This document shows, piece by piece, positions 46,905 to 55,107 of a stretch of DNA of 64,000 bases. The stretch lies in contig NZ_KV880640.1 of NCBI RefSeq assembly GCF_001907695.1, forward strand, positions 186,001-250,000. Reading direction: 5' to 3'. The notes under the pieces were generated by a model. It did no database searches, had not been told where the DNA came from, and was given only the letters and a program-made list of their open reading frames with translations. Both the position numbers and the translations under genes were made by a program. Numbering within the stretch: position 1 is the first letter of the stretch; every line of letters begins with the position of its first letter. The DNA is from Thalassospira sp. TSL5-1 (GTDB lineage: Bacteria > Pseudomonadota > Alphaproteobacteria > Rhodospirillales > Thalassospiraceae).

Positions 46905-49067
46905 ATGTCCCGCCTGACACATCATAACGAACCGGTTGTTATCAACGAAAAAGCCAACCCCTATCGCGATTGCATTCAGGGGCTGGCAAACCAGCCCATT
47001 ACGGTGGTGCGCCTGTTGCGCGATGCCGCCAATGAAAACCCGGCCCTTGTCAAACAGCAGAAATTCAATGTGCCCGAAATTCGCGATGTGGTGGGACGCC
47101 TGGTGGAAAACCGGCCGCGTGTTGCCATCATTGCCGGGGCGCCGGACCATCCCGCCCACTTGCTGGACCGGCCCCACGCCTTAATGGCCGCCCTGCGCAT
47201 TTGGGAACAGGGCGGGGTGCCGTTTTTGTTTCATGTGCCGGTCATTTGTGATGGCACGGCGCAAAACAATATCGGTCAAAGCTATTCGCTGGCATCGCGC
47301 AATACCACGGCAACCGCGGTGAATATTACCTTTGAAGGGCACAGCTATCATGCGGCTTACGTGATTGCCGGGTGCGACAAATCCCCCTCGGCCGTGGTGG
47401 CCGGGTTGGCCGCAGCGGACCGCGCACGTGCCCATCGTGGTGATCAGGCCCCGGTTTGGGCGGTATTTGCCCCGGCCCATGTGTTAAAAGGTGGCGAAAT
47501 TCCCGAAGGCACGCGCCGTTTGCTTGATCAGGTTGCACATGATTCCGATGCCGCCGGGCATGACGACCTTGGCGGTGATATTCGCGAAAATATGCGTTAC
47601 ATCCTGCAATGCACATCCGACGAAGCCTTTGCCGGTTTGCTGGAACGGGCGCGTTTGATCGGCGTGATTGACGGGGCAATGGAACGCCGCATTCTCGATG
47701 AACTGGCAACCGCCACCTGTGACTCCAAGGGCGGTATTTGTGCCTTTAACGGCACGGGCAATTCATCGCGCACCATGCTGGCGGCCTTTGGCCTGACCCC
47801 GCCGGAGCTGGAGCTTCTAACCGATGTGCCCCCTTACGAGGCCGTTGCCAGCGGGGTGGATACGCTGTTTTCGGTGTTCAATCGCCCGGAATATGCAATT
47901 GGCAATTTGCTCAAGGCGAATTTTGCCAATTTTGTCCGGGTTCATAACGCCACAGGGTCAAGCAGCAACATGCTGCTGCATCTGCCTTTCATGATGCGTC
48001 ATGCCGGGTTCGACATTACGATTGATGATTATCAGGCTGTGCGCACCGAAACACCGGTGCCCGAGATTTTTGCTCACAGCCTGACGGAAAACCGCGATAC
48101 CTTTGTGCTGGCCCAGCAAATGGCGGAGGGCCAAAACCGGGGCATGGAAAGCATTTATCGCATCCTGTCCGATCTGGGTGTCGCAATGGACCTGGATGCC
48201 CCCACGATTTTGGGAAAAACCTGGGCGGAGCGGATTGCCGGACTGGATAACCCGGTTGATTTGTCGCTGGGGGACAAATCTGTCATCCGGGCAACACCAA
48301 TACGTCAGCGCTCCGGGGTCGATGTGATTACCGGCAGCTTTTTTGAAAATTGTGCTGTTAAAACATCGGGTATGAGCGATCATTTGCTCAATCACTTTAA
48401 CGATCACGTTTTCATTGTCCGCTATTATGAAAACGAACATGTCTGTAATGACGACTTTGCCTCGCCGGACCTTGTCGACCGTTTGATGAAAACCGATGGC
48501 GTTGACCCGGCATTGGTGCGGGCAGTGGTTAAACGCAATGGTGGCGATGTAACGACTGAGATGACCTCCCGGGATATGCTGGCACAGGGTTATTTGTCGT
48601 TTGCTTTTGTGATTGGCGGGCAGGGGCCAGAGGCCTATGGCATGCCGGAAATGTTCTCGCCCTCACAAAACTTGCGCCATCATCGCATCCTCGAGGCATC
48701 AAGCATGCTGATCACCGATGGGCGTTATTCCGGCGTCACCAAGGGTGCCTGTATCGGTCATATGGTGCCCGAGGCCTTTACGGGGGGTGGCATTGGTTAT
48801 TTGAAGGATGGCGATATTTTGCGCCTGAACCTTACCAGCCTGACCCTGGACTGGCTGGAGCGTGACGCCTTTATCAATGGCCAGGAGGTGCCCGGTAATC
48901 CGGCCAAGGTCGCCGACCGCAAGGCCGTGTTTGACCAGCGTCATCAGCGCATGTCAAACCGTCAGCTTGATGTCGCGGCCTGTAATGTGATGGACCATGT
49001 CTCGAACGCGGCACGCGGCATTGTCCCCGAAATGGTGGACCGGCGCGCCATCTTTCCGTGGCGGTGA
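46905..49067 (+). CDS. D-xylonate dehydratase, IlvD/Edd family (YjhG/YagF-like)
   Basis: This 720-residue protein belongs to the IlvD/Edd iron-sulfur dehydratases, but it is about 120 residues longer than usual (about 570-600). The three cluster cysteines are visible: C115 in ICDG, C157 in GCDKS and C279 in GICAFNGTG. The spacing between the second and third is enlarged, as in E. coli YjhG and YagF (about 655 residues), which dehydrate D-xylonate to 2-keto-3-deoxyxylonate. It follows xylose dehydrogenase and should continue the same path. The next enzyme (aldolase or XylX) is not nearby. The ribosome-binding site is weak. Confidence 0.85.
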   Translation: MSRLTHHNEPVVINEKANPYRDCIQGLANQPITVVRLLRDAANENPALVKQQKFNVPEIRDVVGRLVENRPRVAIIAGAPDHPAHLLDRPHALMAALRIWEQGGVPFLFHVPVICDGTAQNNIGQSYSLASRNTTATAVNITFEGHSYHAAYVIAGCDKSPSAVVAGLAAADRARAHRGDQAPVWAVFAPAHVLKGGEIPEGTRRLLDQVAHDSDAAGHDDLGGDIRENMRYILQCTSDEAFAGLLERARLIGVIDGAMERRILDELATATCDSKGGICAFNGTGNSSRTMLAAFGLTPPELELLTDVPPYEAVASGVDTLFSVFNRPEYAIGNLLKANFANFVRVHNATGSSSNMLLHLPFMMRHAGFDITIDDYQAVRTETPVPEIFAHSLTENRDTFVLAQQMAEGQNRGMESIYRILSDLGVAMDLDAPTILGKTWAERIAGLDNPVDLSLGDKSVIRATPIRQRSGVDVITGSFFENCAVKTSGMSDHLLNHFNDHVFIVRYYENEHVCNDDFASPDLVDRLMKTDGVDPALVRAVVKRNGGDVTTEMTSRDMLAQGYLSFAFVIGGQGPEAYGMPEMFSPSQNLRHHRILEASSMLITDGRYSGVTKGACIGHMVPEAFTGGGIGYLKDGDILRLNLTSLTLDWLERDAFINGQEVPGNPAKVADRKAVFDQRHQRMSNRQLDVAACNVMDHVSNAARGIVPEMVDRRAIFPWR

Positions 49068-49085
49068 TATGGGATGATTCCCGGC

Positions 49086-49118
49086 AACGGAAGGCGCCAC
49101 ACAATGAGGCCTTCCGTT
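49086..49118. terminator. Terminator between xylonate dehydratase and FecE-like gene
   Basis: A perfect 10-bp stem (49086-49095 with 49109-49118) with a 13-base loop lies 18 bases after the dehydratase stop, between convergent genes. It ends in GTTAA with no long U-tract, so its strength is uncertain. Confidence 0.6.
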
Positions 49119-49136
49119 AACCCGCCATATGGCCGG

Positions 49137-49892
49137 TCACTTTTTAAACAGGATGTGAAACCCGTCTTCATGTGGGGCGAAATCACATTCCACCTTAAAA
49201 ACCTCACTTAAAAGGTCGGGTGTCAAAACCTCGGCCGGGGTGCCGGTGGCAACGACTTTGCCATGATTAAGCACCAGCAAATAATCGCAAAACATGGCCG
49301 CATGGTTCAGATCATGCAGGGCAACGATGCTGGTCAGGCCCAAACGGGTAATCAGGCGCAACAGTCCCAATTGATGCTGAATATCAAGGTGGTTGGTTGG
49401 TTCGTCCAAAAACAGTTCGCGGGGTTGCTGTGCCAGGGCGCGCGCAATATGCACCCGCTGCCTTTCCCCACCCGACAGGCTTTGCCAGCTGACATGGCGA
49501 AAATCCGTCATACCAACCTGTTGCAGGGCCGTATCAACCGCATGGGCATCAAGCTGCGTCCAGCCTGCCAGTGGTGATCGATGCGGTGTTCGTCCCAAAC
49601 GCACAACATCTTCAACCGCCATGTTTATTTCGGTGGCGGCATGTTGCTGTACCAGGGCAACACGCTGGGCCAGGTCCCGGCGGGATATGCGCGATATGTC
49701 GCGGCCTTCAAGAGTGATCCGCCCGGTGGCAGGGCGGCGCAACCCGGCAAGCAAGCGTAAAAGCGATGATTTACCCGACCCGTTCGGGCCCAGCAACCCC
49801 AGCACGGTGCCGGGCTTGATGCTCAGCGACACATCATCGACGATGGTCTTGCGACCCACCCGCCATATCAGATTTTCTGCCTGAATGCTCAT
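49137..49892 (-). CDS. FecE/BtuD-type ABC ATP-binding protein
   Basis: This protein has about 251 residues, Walker A GPNGSGKS at 35-42, signature LSGGERQR, Walker B LFLDEPTNHLD and switch histidine in ALHDLNHA. It belongs to the iron-siderophore/cobalamin/haem class. The ATG at 49892 overlaps the permease stop as ATGA, which fixes the start; the frame runs on upstream inside the permease gene only by chance. It ends a three-gene operon with a class III binding protein and a FecCD permease. Confidence 0.88.
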   Translation of the reverse strand: MSIQAENLIWRVGRKTIVDDVSLSIKPGTVLGLLGPNGSGKSSLLRLLAGLRRPATGRITLEGRDISRISRRDLAQRVALVQQHAATEINMAVEDVVRLGRTPHRSPLAGWTQLDAHAVDTALQQVGMTDFRHVSWQSLSGGERQRVHIARALAQQPRELFLDEPTNHLDIQHQLGLLRLITRLGLTSIVALHDLNHAAMFCDYLLVLNHGKVVATGTPAEVLTPDLLSEVFKVECDFAPHEDGFHILFKK

Positions 49893-50929
49893 ACAGCCTG
49901 CCTCGCACGGTAAAGAATGAGCGAGAAACACGGCACACCCACCAGGGCGGTGACAATGCCGATAGGAAGGGTTTGTTGGTCCATCACAGTTCGCGATACG
50001 ATATCCGCCAACACCATGAACACGGCCCCCACCAGCGCACAAGCGGGCAATAAACGGAAATGCCCCGGTCCGATCAGGAAACGCACGGCATGGGGCACCA
50101 CCAAACCGACAAAACCAATCGACCCGACCATGCTGACAATGGTTGCGGTAATAAGTGCCGTCACGGCAAAAAGAATAATCCGTACCCGTTCCACAGCAAT
50201 ACCCATCGAGGCGGCGGCATCGTCGCCAAAGGTAAAGGCATCCAGTGCCTGGGCATGCCAGATGCAAATCGCCAGTCCGATGATAATGATCACGATCAAA
50301 AGCTGAAATTCGGGCCAGCGCACACCGCCAAAGCTGCCCAGAAGCCAGAACATGATATCGCGTGCCTGCTGCGCATTGCCCGATGTGGTGACGATATAGG
50401 CGGTCAGCGCGTTAAAAAGCTGGGCGGCAGCCACCCCGGCTAAAATGGTCCGGTCTGGTCCGCCGCGTCCGCTGTTTGACAAGGCGGCCACAAAAACAAA
50501 GGCGGCCATCGCCCCGGCAAAGGCCCCCATGGACAATGAAACCGCGCCCGCGCCAACACCCAGAATAATCACGGCGACAGCCCCGGTAGAAGCCCCGGCC
50601 GAAACCCCTAGCACGTAAGGCTCCGCCAGTGAATTACGCAGCAGCGTTTGCAGCACCGCCCCGCATATCGCAAGCCCCGCCCCGCAAAGAGCCGTGACCA
50701 AAGCACGGCTCAAACGCAGGTTCCAGATAACGCTATCCTGAATACGGCTGATCTCGGCTGTGCTCAGGCCCATATGATTGGTGACTGACAGGAAAACCGT
50801 GCGCAGGGGAATGCGCATCTCACCAATGCCAACCGCCATTGCAATCGCCAGGGCCAGAATCACAAACGAAATAGCCAGAAGTAGTTCAAAGCCGATTGTT
50901 TTCTTTGAAATCATGGAAGTTCTGGTCAC
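49889..50929 (-). CDS. FecCD family permease
   Basis: This 346-residue permease has about ten helices and FecCD motifs: LRLSRALVTALCGAGLAICG (in parts LRLSRAL and GAGLAICGA), LLRNSLAEPYVLGVS, and SIGFVGLVVPHAVR near the coupling helix. Its start overlaps the binding-protein stop by 4 bases and its end overlaps the ATPase start by 4, so all three are coupled. It differs clearly from the siderophore permease at 31628, so the two importers are not recent duplicates. Substrate (ferric siderophore, cobalamin or haem) cannot be read from sequence. Confidence 0.88.
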   Translation of the reverse strand: MTRTSMISKKTIGFELLLAISFVILALAIAMAVGIGEMRIPLRTVFLSVTNHMGLSTAEISRIQDSVIWNLRLSRALVTALCGAGLAICGAVLQTLLRNSLAEPYVLGVSAGASTGAVAVIILGVGAGAVSLSMGAFAGAMAAFVFVAALSNSGRGGPDRTILAGVAAAQLFNALTAYIVTTSGNAQQARDIMFWLLGSFGGVRWPEFQLLIVIIIIGLAICIWHAQALDAFTFGDDAAASMGIAVERVRIILFAVTALITATIVSMVGSIGFVGLVVPHAVRFLIGPGHFRLLPACALVGAVFMVLADIVSRTVMDQQTLPIGIVTALVGVPCFSLILYRARQAV

Positions 50930-51942
50930 TTCTCAAGTCCAAGTGCCTCAAGCTTGTCGGCAATTTCCTCCGCACCGTAAATGGTACGGATCGTCGGGTT
51001 CATGGCAGCACCATTCATAACAAGAATACGATTTTTCTGCACCGCTTCCATCAGCCGGACTGCGGGATCGCTTTTCAAAAAGGCGATTTTGTTTTCCGCC
51101 TTGTCGAGGTCCCAGCGGTTTCGATCCAGCGAGGCCACGACGATGACGGTCGGGTTGGCGGCAATAATGCCTTCCCATCCAACAGTTGGCCATTCGGTTT
51201 CGGTGGTAATGGCGTTATGCCCGCCCAAAACATTGGCAATAAAACCGGACGCTCCGTTTTTACCTCCCAAATAGGCATCATCGGCGGCTGAAGGGCTGCT
51301 GAACCAGAACAGGAAGCTCAAATCGGGGTTTGGTTTAAACCGGGCGCGCAGGGCTGCTTCGCGCGCCTTGAAATTGGCGATCAGCTTTTGCCCGCGATCG
51401 GCAACATCGAAAATCCGCGAAAGCTCGTCAATCTCCTGATACAGAAGATCCATGTTCCACAGTTGTCCGCGGCTTCCGTAAAGATCATTGGTATCTTTGC
51501 GGGTATTGCAAATGCCCGGGGCCATATAGCTGGGAATACCAAGGGCGGCGAAATCCTCGCGTTTGGCAACCTTGCTGTCGGGGCCCAGCAGCAGAGGCAA
51601 TTGTGCCGCGATAAAATCAGGTTCTTCGGCCAAAATTGATTCAAGCGTCGGGATTTCAACCGTCAGCAACTTTACCTTTTTATTGGCTTCTGCCAGCTCG
51701 GGCAGCACTTTGGTCGGCCAAAAGGCCGATGCTTTCATTTTGTCCTCAAGACCCAGCATCAAGAGAATTTCAGCACTGTTCTGTCCCAGAGCGACGGCGC
51801 GTTCCGGTGCCTTTTGAAAGGTCACTTCGACACCACAATTCTGTATCGTCAACGGATATTTGGTCGCTTCCGCCTTTGCAGATGAAACACCCAGGAATGC
51901 CGCCATCAGGCAGGCAGGCAGAAAAAAGGATTTTGAACACAT
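50926..51942 (-). CDS. Metal-chelate ABC transporter periplasmic binding protein
   Basis: This class III binding protein has about 338 residues. The signal peptide starts MCSKSFFLPACLMA and is probably cleaved after SSAKA near residue 24. The mature domain starts with YPLTIQNCGVEVTF and contains FLFWFSSPS and a long linker helix region. I chose the ATG at 51942; a GTG at 51966 gives a less typical leader, and neither has a strong ribosome-binding site. No TonB receptor gene is adjacent. It could serve a foreign siderophore or share the receptor at 20631. Confidence 0.8.
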   Translation of the reverse strand: MCSKSFFLPACLMAAFLGVSSAKAEATKYPLTIQNCGVEVTFQKAPERAVALGQNSAEILLMLGLEDKMKASAFWPTKVLPELAEANKKVKLLTVEIPTLESILAEEPDFIAAQLPLLLGPDSKVAKREDFAALGIPSYMAPGICNTRKDTNDLYGSRGQLWNMDLLYQEIDELSRIFDVADRGQKLIANFKAREAALRARFKPNPDLSFLFWFSSPSAADDAYLGGKNGASGFIANVLGGHNAITTETEWPTVGWEGIIAANPTVIVVASLDRNRWDLDKAENKIAFLKSDPAVRLMEAVQKNRILVMNGAAMNPTIRTIYGAEEIADKLEALGLEK

Positions 51943-52454
51943 ATGAACCGCCACACGCTTGGTCACTAAAATCTGGCGGGGAGTAGTACCCCTTATGAAA
52001 CTGCAAATTCAAGTTAATTTTTGCGAATAAATATCAAATTCAACCAGGAAAACGCAATTGATCCGCAAATTCACCTTCAAAGAGGCTGAAATGGCATCAC
52101 GCTTACAAAATGACCGGCGGTCATATCGTTAAAGCCCTCCGGCAGCGCGAATCCTGAACGACAGGCAAGGGCAGCACCAGCCGAGAAACTGTCAAAGCCC
52201 GACAAACCGATTTCATCACCCCAAAGATGAATAATCTTAAAGATGATTAATCTGCCAGACAAACTGGAATGAATAAAATGGATAACACGTTGTATCTGTG
52301 GCGATGTTATTCCATAAAGATCGACCACCATGCACCTTGTCAACAGGGGCGGGTGCCATTTGCGGGGTCTTGTCGGGTTGGTCACTTGTCATGGGGGACA
52401 GACACCGGGGCAGGGGCCTAATAATCAAAAAACCGCATAACAGGAGAAACGTTC
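51943..52454. other. Divergent intergenic region
   Basis: These 512 bases lie between the binding-protein gene and the BASS symporter. I looked for a cobalamin riboswitch, because the importer could carry B12, and saw no convincing B12 box. No clear Fur box is seen either. The one structured element is a 16-bp tandem repeat, listed separately. Confidence 0.5.
52223..52254. repeat. 16-bp tandem repeat with internal dyads
   Basis: Two adjacent copies, AAAGATGAATAATCTT (52223-52238) and AAAGATGATTAATCTG (52239-52254), differ at two bases. Each contains AGAT-5-ATCT dyad symmetry, so this looks like a double operator about 200 bases before the symporter gene. Confidence 0.5.
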
Positions 52455-53396
52455 GTGATCCTTCAACTTTTTCCAGTATGGGCGTTGTTGCTCTCGTTAC
52501 TGGCTTTTTTCATGCCAGGGCCGTTTACATCGCTTAGTTCTTATATTGTGCCCTTGCTGATGGTCATCATGTTGGCAATGGGGCTGACTTTGACGGCAAA
52601 GGATTTTGCCAATGTCGCCAAAAGCCGCAAGGCGCTGGTGGTTGGCGTGATGTTGCAATTCCTGATCATGCCGGTTGCTGCCTGGCTGGTGGCGAAACTG
52701 TTTGGCTTTGACGATGACCTGACGGTTGGCATGTTGCTGGTAGGCAGTGTCGCGGGCGGAACATCTTCCAACGTGATGTGCTATCTGGCAAAGGGGGATA
52801 CGGCACTTTCCATTTCCATGACCGCGACCTCCACCATTATCGGCGTTTTCCTTACCCCGGTTCTGGTAGCCTTTCTGGCCGGGCAAAGCATTGATGTGCC
52901 GGTCCAACCCATGTTGATGTCGCTGGTCAAAATTGTCTTGGTGCCTGTGATTATCGGTGTCGTGCTCAACGAAATCGCCTCGAAATGGGTGCGCAAGGTT
53001 GAAATGGTCTTCCCCTATATTTCTATGGTTGCCATCCTGGTCATCATTGCCATCGTTGTCGCGCTTAATGCGGATAAAATCGCCAGTGTGGGTTTGATCG
53101 TGGCATTGGCCGTGATGCTGCATAATGCCATTGGCCTGTCACTTGGCTATGGGGTAACGGCACTTTTGGGCTTTGATCGCAAAATCTGCCGCACCATCGC
53201 CTTTGAAGTCGGCCTGCAAAATTCCGGCCTGGCAACCGCGCTAGCGATGAAATTCTTTACCCCGGTTTCGGCGCTGCCCGGCACATTGTTCAGTGTCTGG
53301 CACAATATATCCGGGTCGCTTCTGGCCGGGTACTGGAGCCGCAAGCCGGTTGACGAGGCCGATCTCAAAACCGAAAATAATCAGCCCATCTCGTAA
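52455..53396 (+). CDS. Bile acid:sodium symporter (BASS) family transporter
   Basis: This 313-residue inner-membrane protein has about 9-10 helices. BASS features are the early MLAMGLTLTAKDF stretch, the crossing region GSVAGGTSSNVMCYLAKGD, and the second unwound-helix region FEVGLQNSGLATALA. The sodium-binding Asn/Gln/Ser positions of the family fall in these two blocks. Members carry bile acids, keto acids, pantothenate precursors or other organic anions; the substrate here is unknown. The gene stands alone between a long regulatory region and a gene-poor patch. Confidence 0.88.
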   Translation: MILQLFPVWALLLSLLAFFMPGPFTSLSSYIVPLLMVIMLAMGLTLTAKDFANVAKSRKALVVGVMLQFLIMPVAAWLVAKLFGFDDDLTVGMLLVGSVAGGTSSNVMCYLAKGDTALSISMTATSTIIGVFLTPVLVAFLAGQSIDVPVQPMLMSLVKIVLVPVIIGVVLNEIASKWVRKVEMVFPYISMVAILVIIAIVVALNADKIASVGLIVALAVMLHNAIGLSLGYGVTALLGFDRKICRTIAFEVGLQNSGLATALAMKFFTPVSALPGTLFSVWHNISGSLLAGYWSRKPVDEADLKTENNQPIS

Positions 53397-53497
53397 ATCT
53401 TATAATGTGATAATATGGGATCGAAGCTGTACAACTACCGGTGGCCACGAAGCGCGCGGAAAACACACCTCCCACAAATCATTCCGGTTAGAGAACC

Positions 53498-54223
53498 ATG
53501 ACCAAACTTCGCCCAGAATTTATGATGCGTCTAGATACAGCGATCAATCTGTTGCCCAATATTAAACCTCGACTAGCGCGCCAGGAACTCAAGGAAATCC
53601 ACAGCATTCTTTGCGGGAAGCGCCTTGAACAAACCGACGAGGAAATCGATCCTAAAATCGTCGTCGCTGGCAAAAACTCCCAAGTTGAGGTCTCTTTTTC
53701 TCAATCCTGTGAGTTTTTTGAAAATGAGGAATATGGTGCAGCCCGCATTACCCCTGCCGCAGCGAAGGTGCTGGCCCTTCTGTACAATGCCGGTATTTTC
53801 AAGTTGCAGAAGTCAAACTCACTGATCGAAGCCACCTCAGCGCTGGATGACTATGCCCGATCTGAACCCGTACTACGTGAGGCGCAAGCTGTCGCAGATG
53901 CGCAAGCAATGACCGAGAAGGAAACCTATAACAACTTGTTAGACAATCCTGACTTAATTACCCAGGATAAATTTTCCTACCCTCTACTCGATGCTGTTTT
54001 CTGGAAACACAAAGGACCCGGGACTCACACAATGCAGATCGGGGGTTTTGAAGTTACCAAAAGAGTTCACACATTTACCAGCAACACAGGTAAAAATCGG
54101 GATTCCGAAGTCGTAATCTCATGGGTCGATCAAAATGGCGTTAAGCGCTTGTTCAAAAAATCTAGCCGCTATAGTGGCAATCGGAGAAACAACCCTGACA
54201 AAAACTGGGGTCTACACGAATAG
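53498..54223 (+). CDS. Hypothetical protein, unrecognised
   Basis: I do not recognise this 241-residue protein. It has no signal peptide or membrane segment. It is rich in charged residues; the N-terminal third is acidic and helical-looking (RQELKEIHSILCGKRLEQTDEEID, in part RLEQTDEEID), and the C-terminus is basic (RLFKKSSRYSGNRRNNPD). Codon choice looks less GC-biased at third positions than in the neighbours, which suggests transfer. The ribosome-binding site is weak (AGAGA). It stands alone in a gene-poor patch. An accessory or phage-derived origin is possible, but nothing in the sequence shows it. Confidence 0.6.
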   Translation: MTKLRPEFMMRLDTAINLLPNIKPRLARQELKEIHSILCGKRLEQTDEEIDPKIVVAGKNSQVEVSFSQSCEFFENEEYGAARITPAAAKVLALLYNAGIFKLQKSNSLIEATSALDDYARSEPVLREAQAVADAQAMTEKETYNNLLDNPDLITQDKFSYPLLDAVFWKHKGPGTHTMQIGGFEVTKRVHTFTSNTGKNRDSEVVISWVDQNGVKRLFKKSSRYSGNRRNNPDKNWGLHE

Positions 54224-55050
54224 GGTTTCTTCCGTGGCTCACTTTCTATGACGGCGATCATTAAAAATGAAAGTCCGTTCTTCCTAGATATTGTTAATCG
54301 ACATCAAACCGCTGCGGTCTGTAACATGAAAGTCTACGTTTGGATCGGCCATCTTTGGGTCGCCCTTAAGTCTCTACAACCTGAGTGTATTGAGGGCTGC
54401 AGGAAATCTCGTGGCGCAGAACTTGCTGGCATTATGTCGTAGTTCTTTTCCGACAAAAGGAACAGAAGCACCTATCGAACCAACATTAGTAGGCCATCAT
54501 TTAAATTCAACACGATATTAGCCTCTCCGCCAAGCCCTGCAACACATCATTATTGATATATTAACTGCAGGGTAATACCCTTGGATCATGAGACCTCCAG
54601 AATGGACAGAAGGTGTTTCAATGTGTGGAGTGGGATCGTCTCACGTACTTCAAGACGGCGGTCATCGGGCCAGGGCAATGACGTCCGCGCAATTACTGAG
54701 CAATCGCCTATAGGCGATTGGTTAGTTTGGACGGTCTAAAATTGTACCGTTTGATGCTTCCCAAACTGTAACCCAATATCTTGGAACACCAATATCTCCG
54801 ACAGCAATATGCTTGTTGAGAGACAACCCAAGCTGCGTGTTTCTAATAAGCTTAACGGTCATGACAGACTGAAAGTAAGTCGGTTTTGAACTTACGCACG
54901 ACCCCAAAAAGGGTATCCGATCAATCTCGAAGCAGCACTTCCGAAACTGCGCGCCAAGAGCTATAATCTATGTTATGACAAATAATAGCGATGCTCCATA
55001 ACACGAAAGTTCTGAAGCGTTCATGATGACCTCGTTTTAGCAAAATGCTT
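54224..55050. other. Gene-poor patch with possible remnants
   Basis: About 830 bases hold no convincing gene. Short frames exist at 54248-54442 (plus, 64 codons) and 54722-54907 (minus, 61 codons), but neither has a good ribosome-binding site or a family I know. Base composition is lower in GC than the flanks. The patch may be the worn remnant of an acquired segment. No integrase, transposase, tRNA or clear attachment repeat was found. Confidence 0.45.
54701..54720. repeat. Perfect 20-bp palindrome
   Basis: CAATCGCCTA followed directly by its reverse complement TAGGCGATTG forms a perfect 20-bp palindrome. It lies next to the end of a doubtful small minus-strand frame. It could be a binding site or a hairpin with a TATA loop. 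A partial copy of one arm, TAGGCGATTGG, occurs at 19492-19502 between the sigma and fecR genes. Confidence 0.6.
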
Positions 55051-55055
55051 CGCAG

Positions 55056-55087
55056 AAACGGCGGCACTTTTGATCGTGCCGCCGTTT
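55056..55087. terminator. Terminator after 6-phosphogluconate dehydrogenase gene
   Basis: A perfect 12-bp GC-rich stem with AAA/TTT ends (55056-55067 with 55076-55087) and an 8-base loop lies 20 bases after the gnd stop. It resembles a bidirectional intrinsic terminator. Confidence 0.8.
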
Positions 55088-55107
55088 TGAAATGCCATTT
55101 CGCAAAA

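Noticed and set aside
51943..52454. A possible cobalamin riboswitch in front of the FecBCD-type operon
   Set aside because: I looked for a B12 box and the associated core on both strands and found no convincing match. A covariance-model search would decide.
54722..54907. A 61-codon minus-strand frame
   Set aside because: It needs a TTG start, or an ATG at 54862 without a ribosome-binding site. The product is unknown to me and the region looks degraded.
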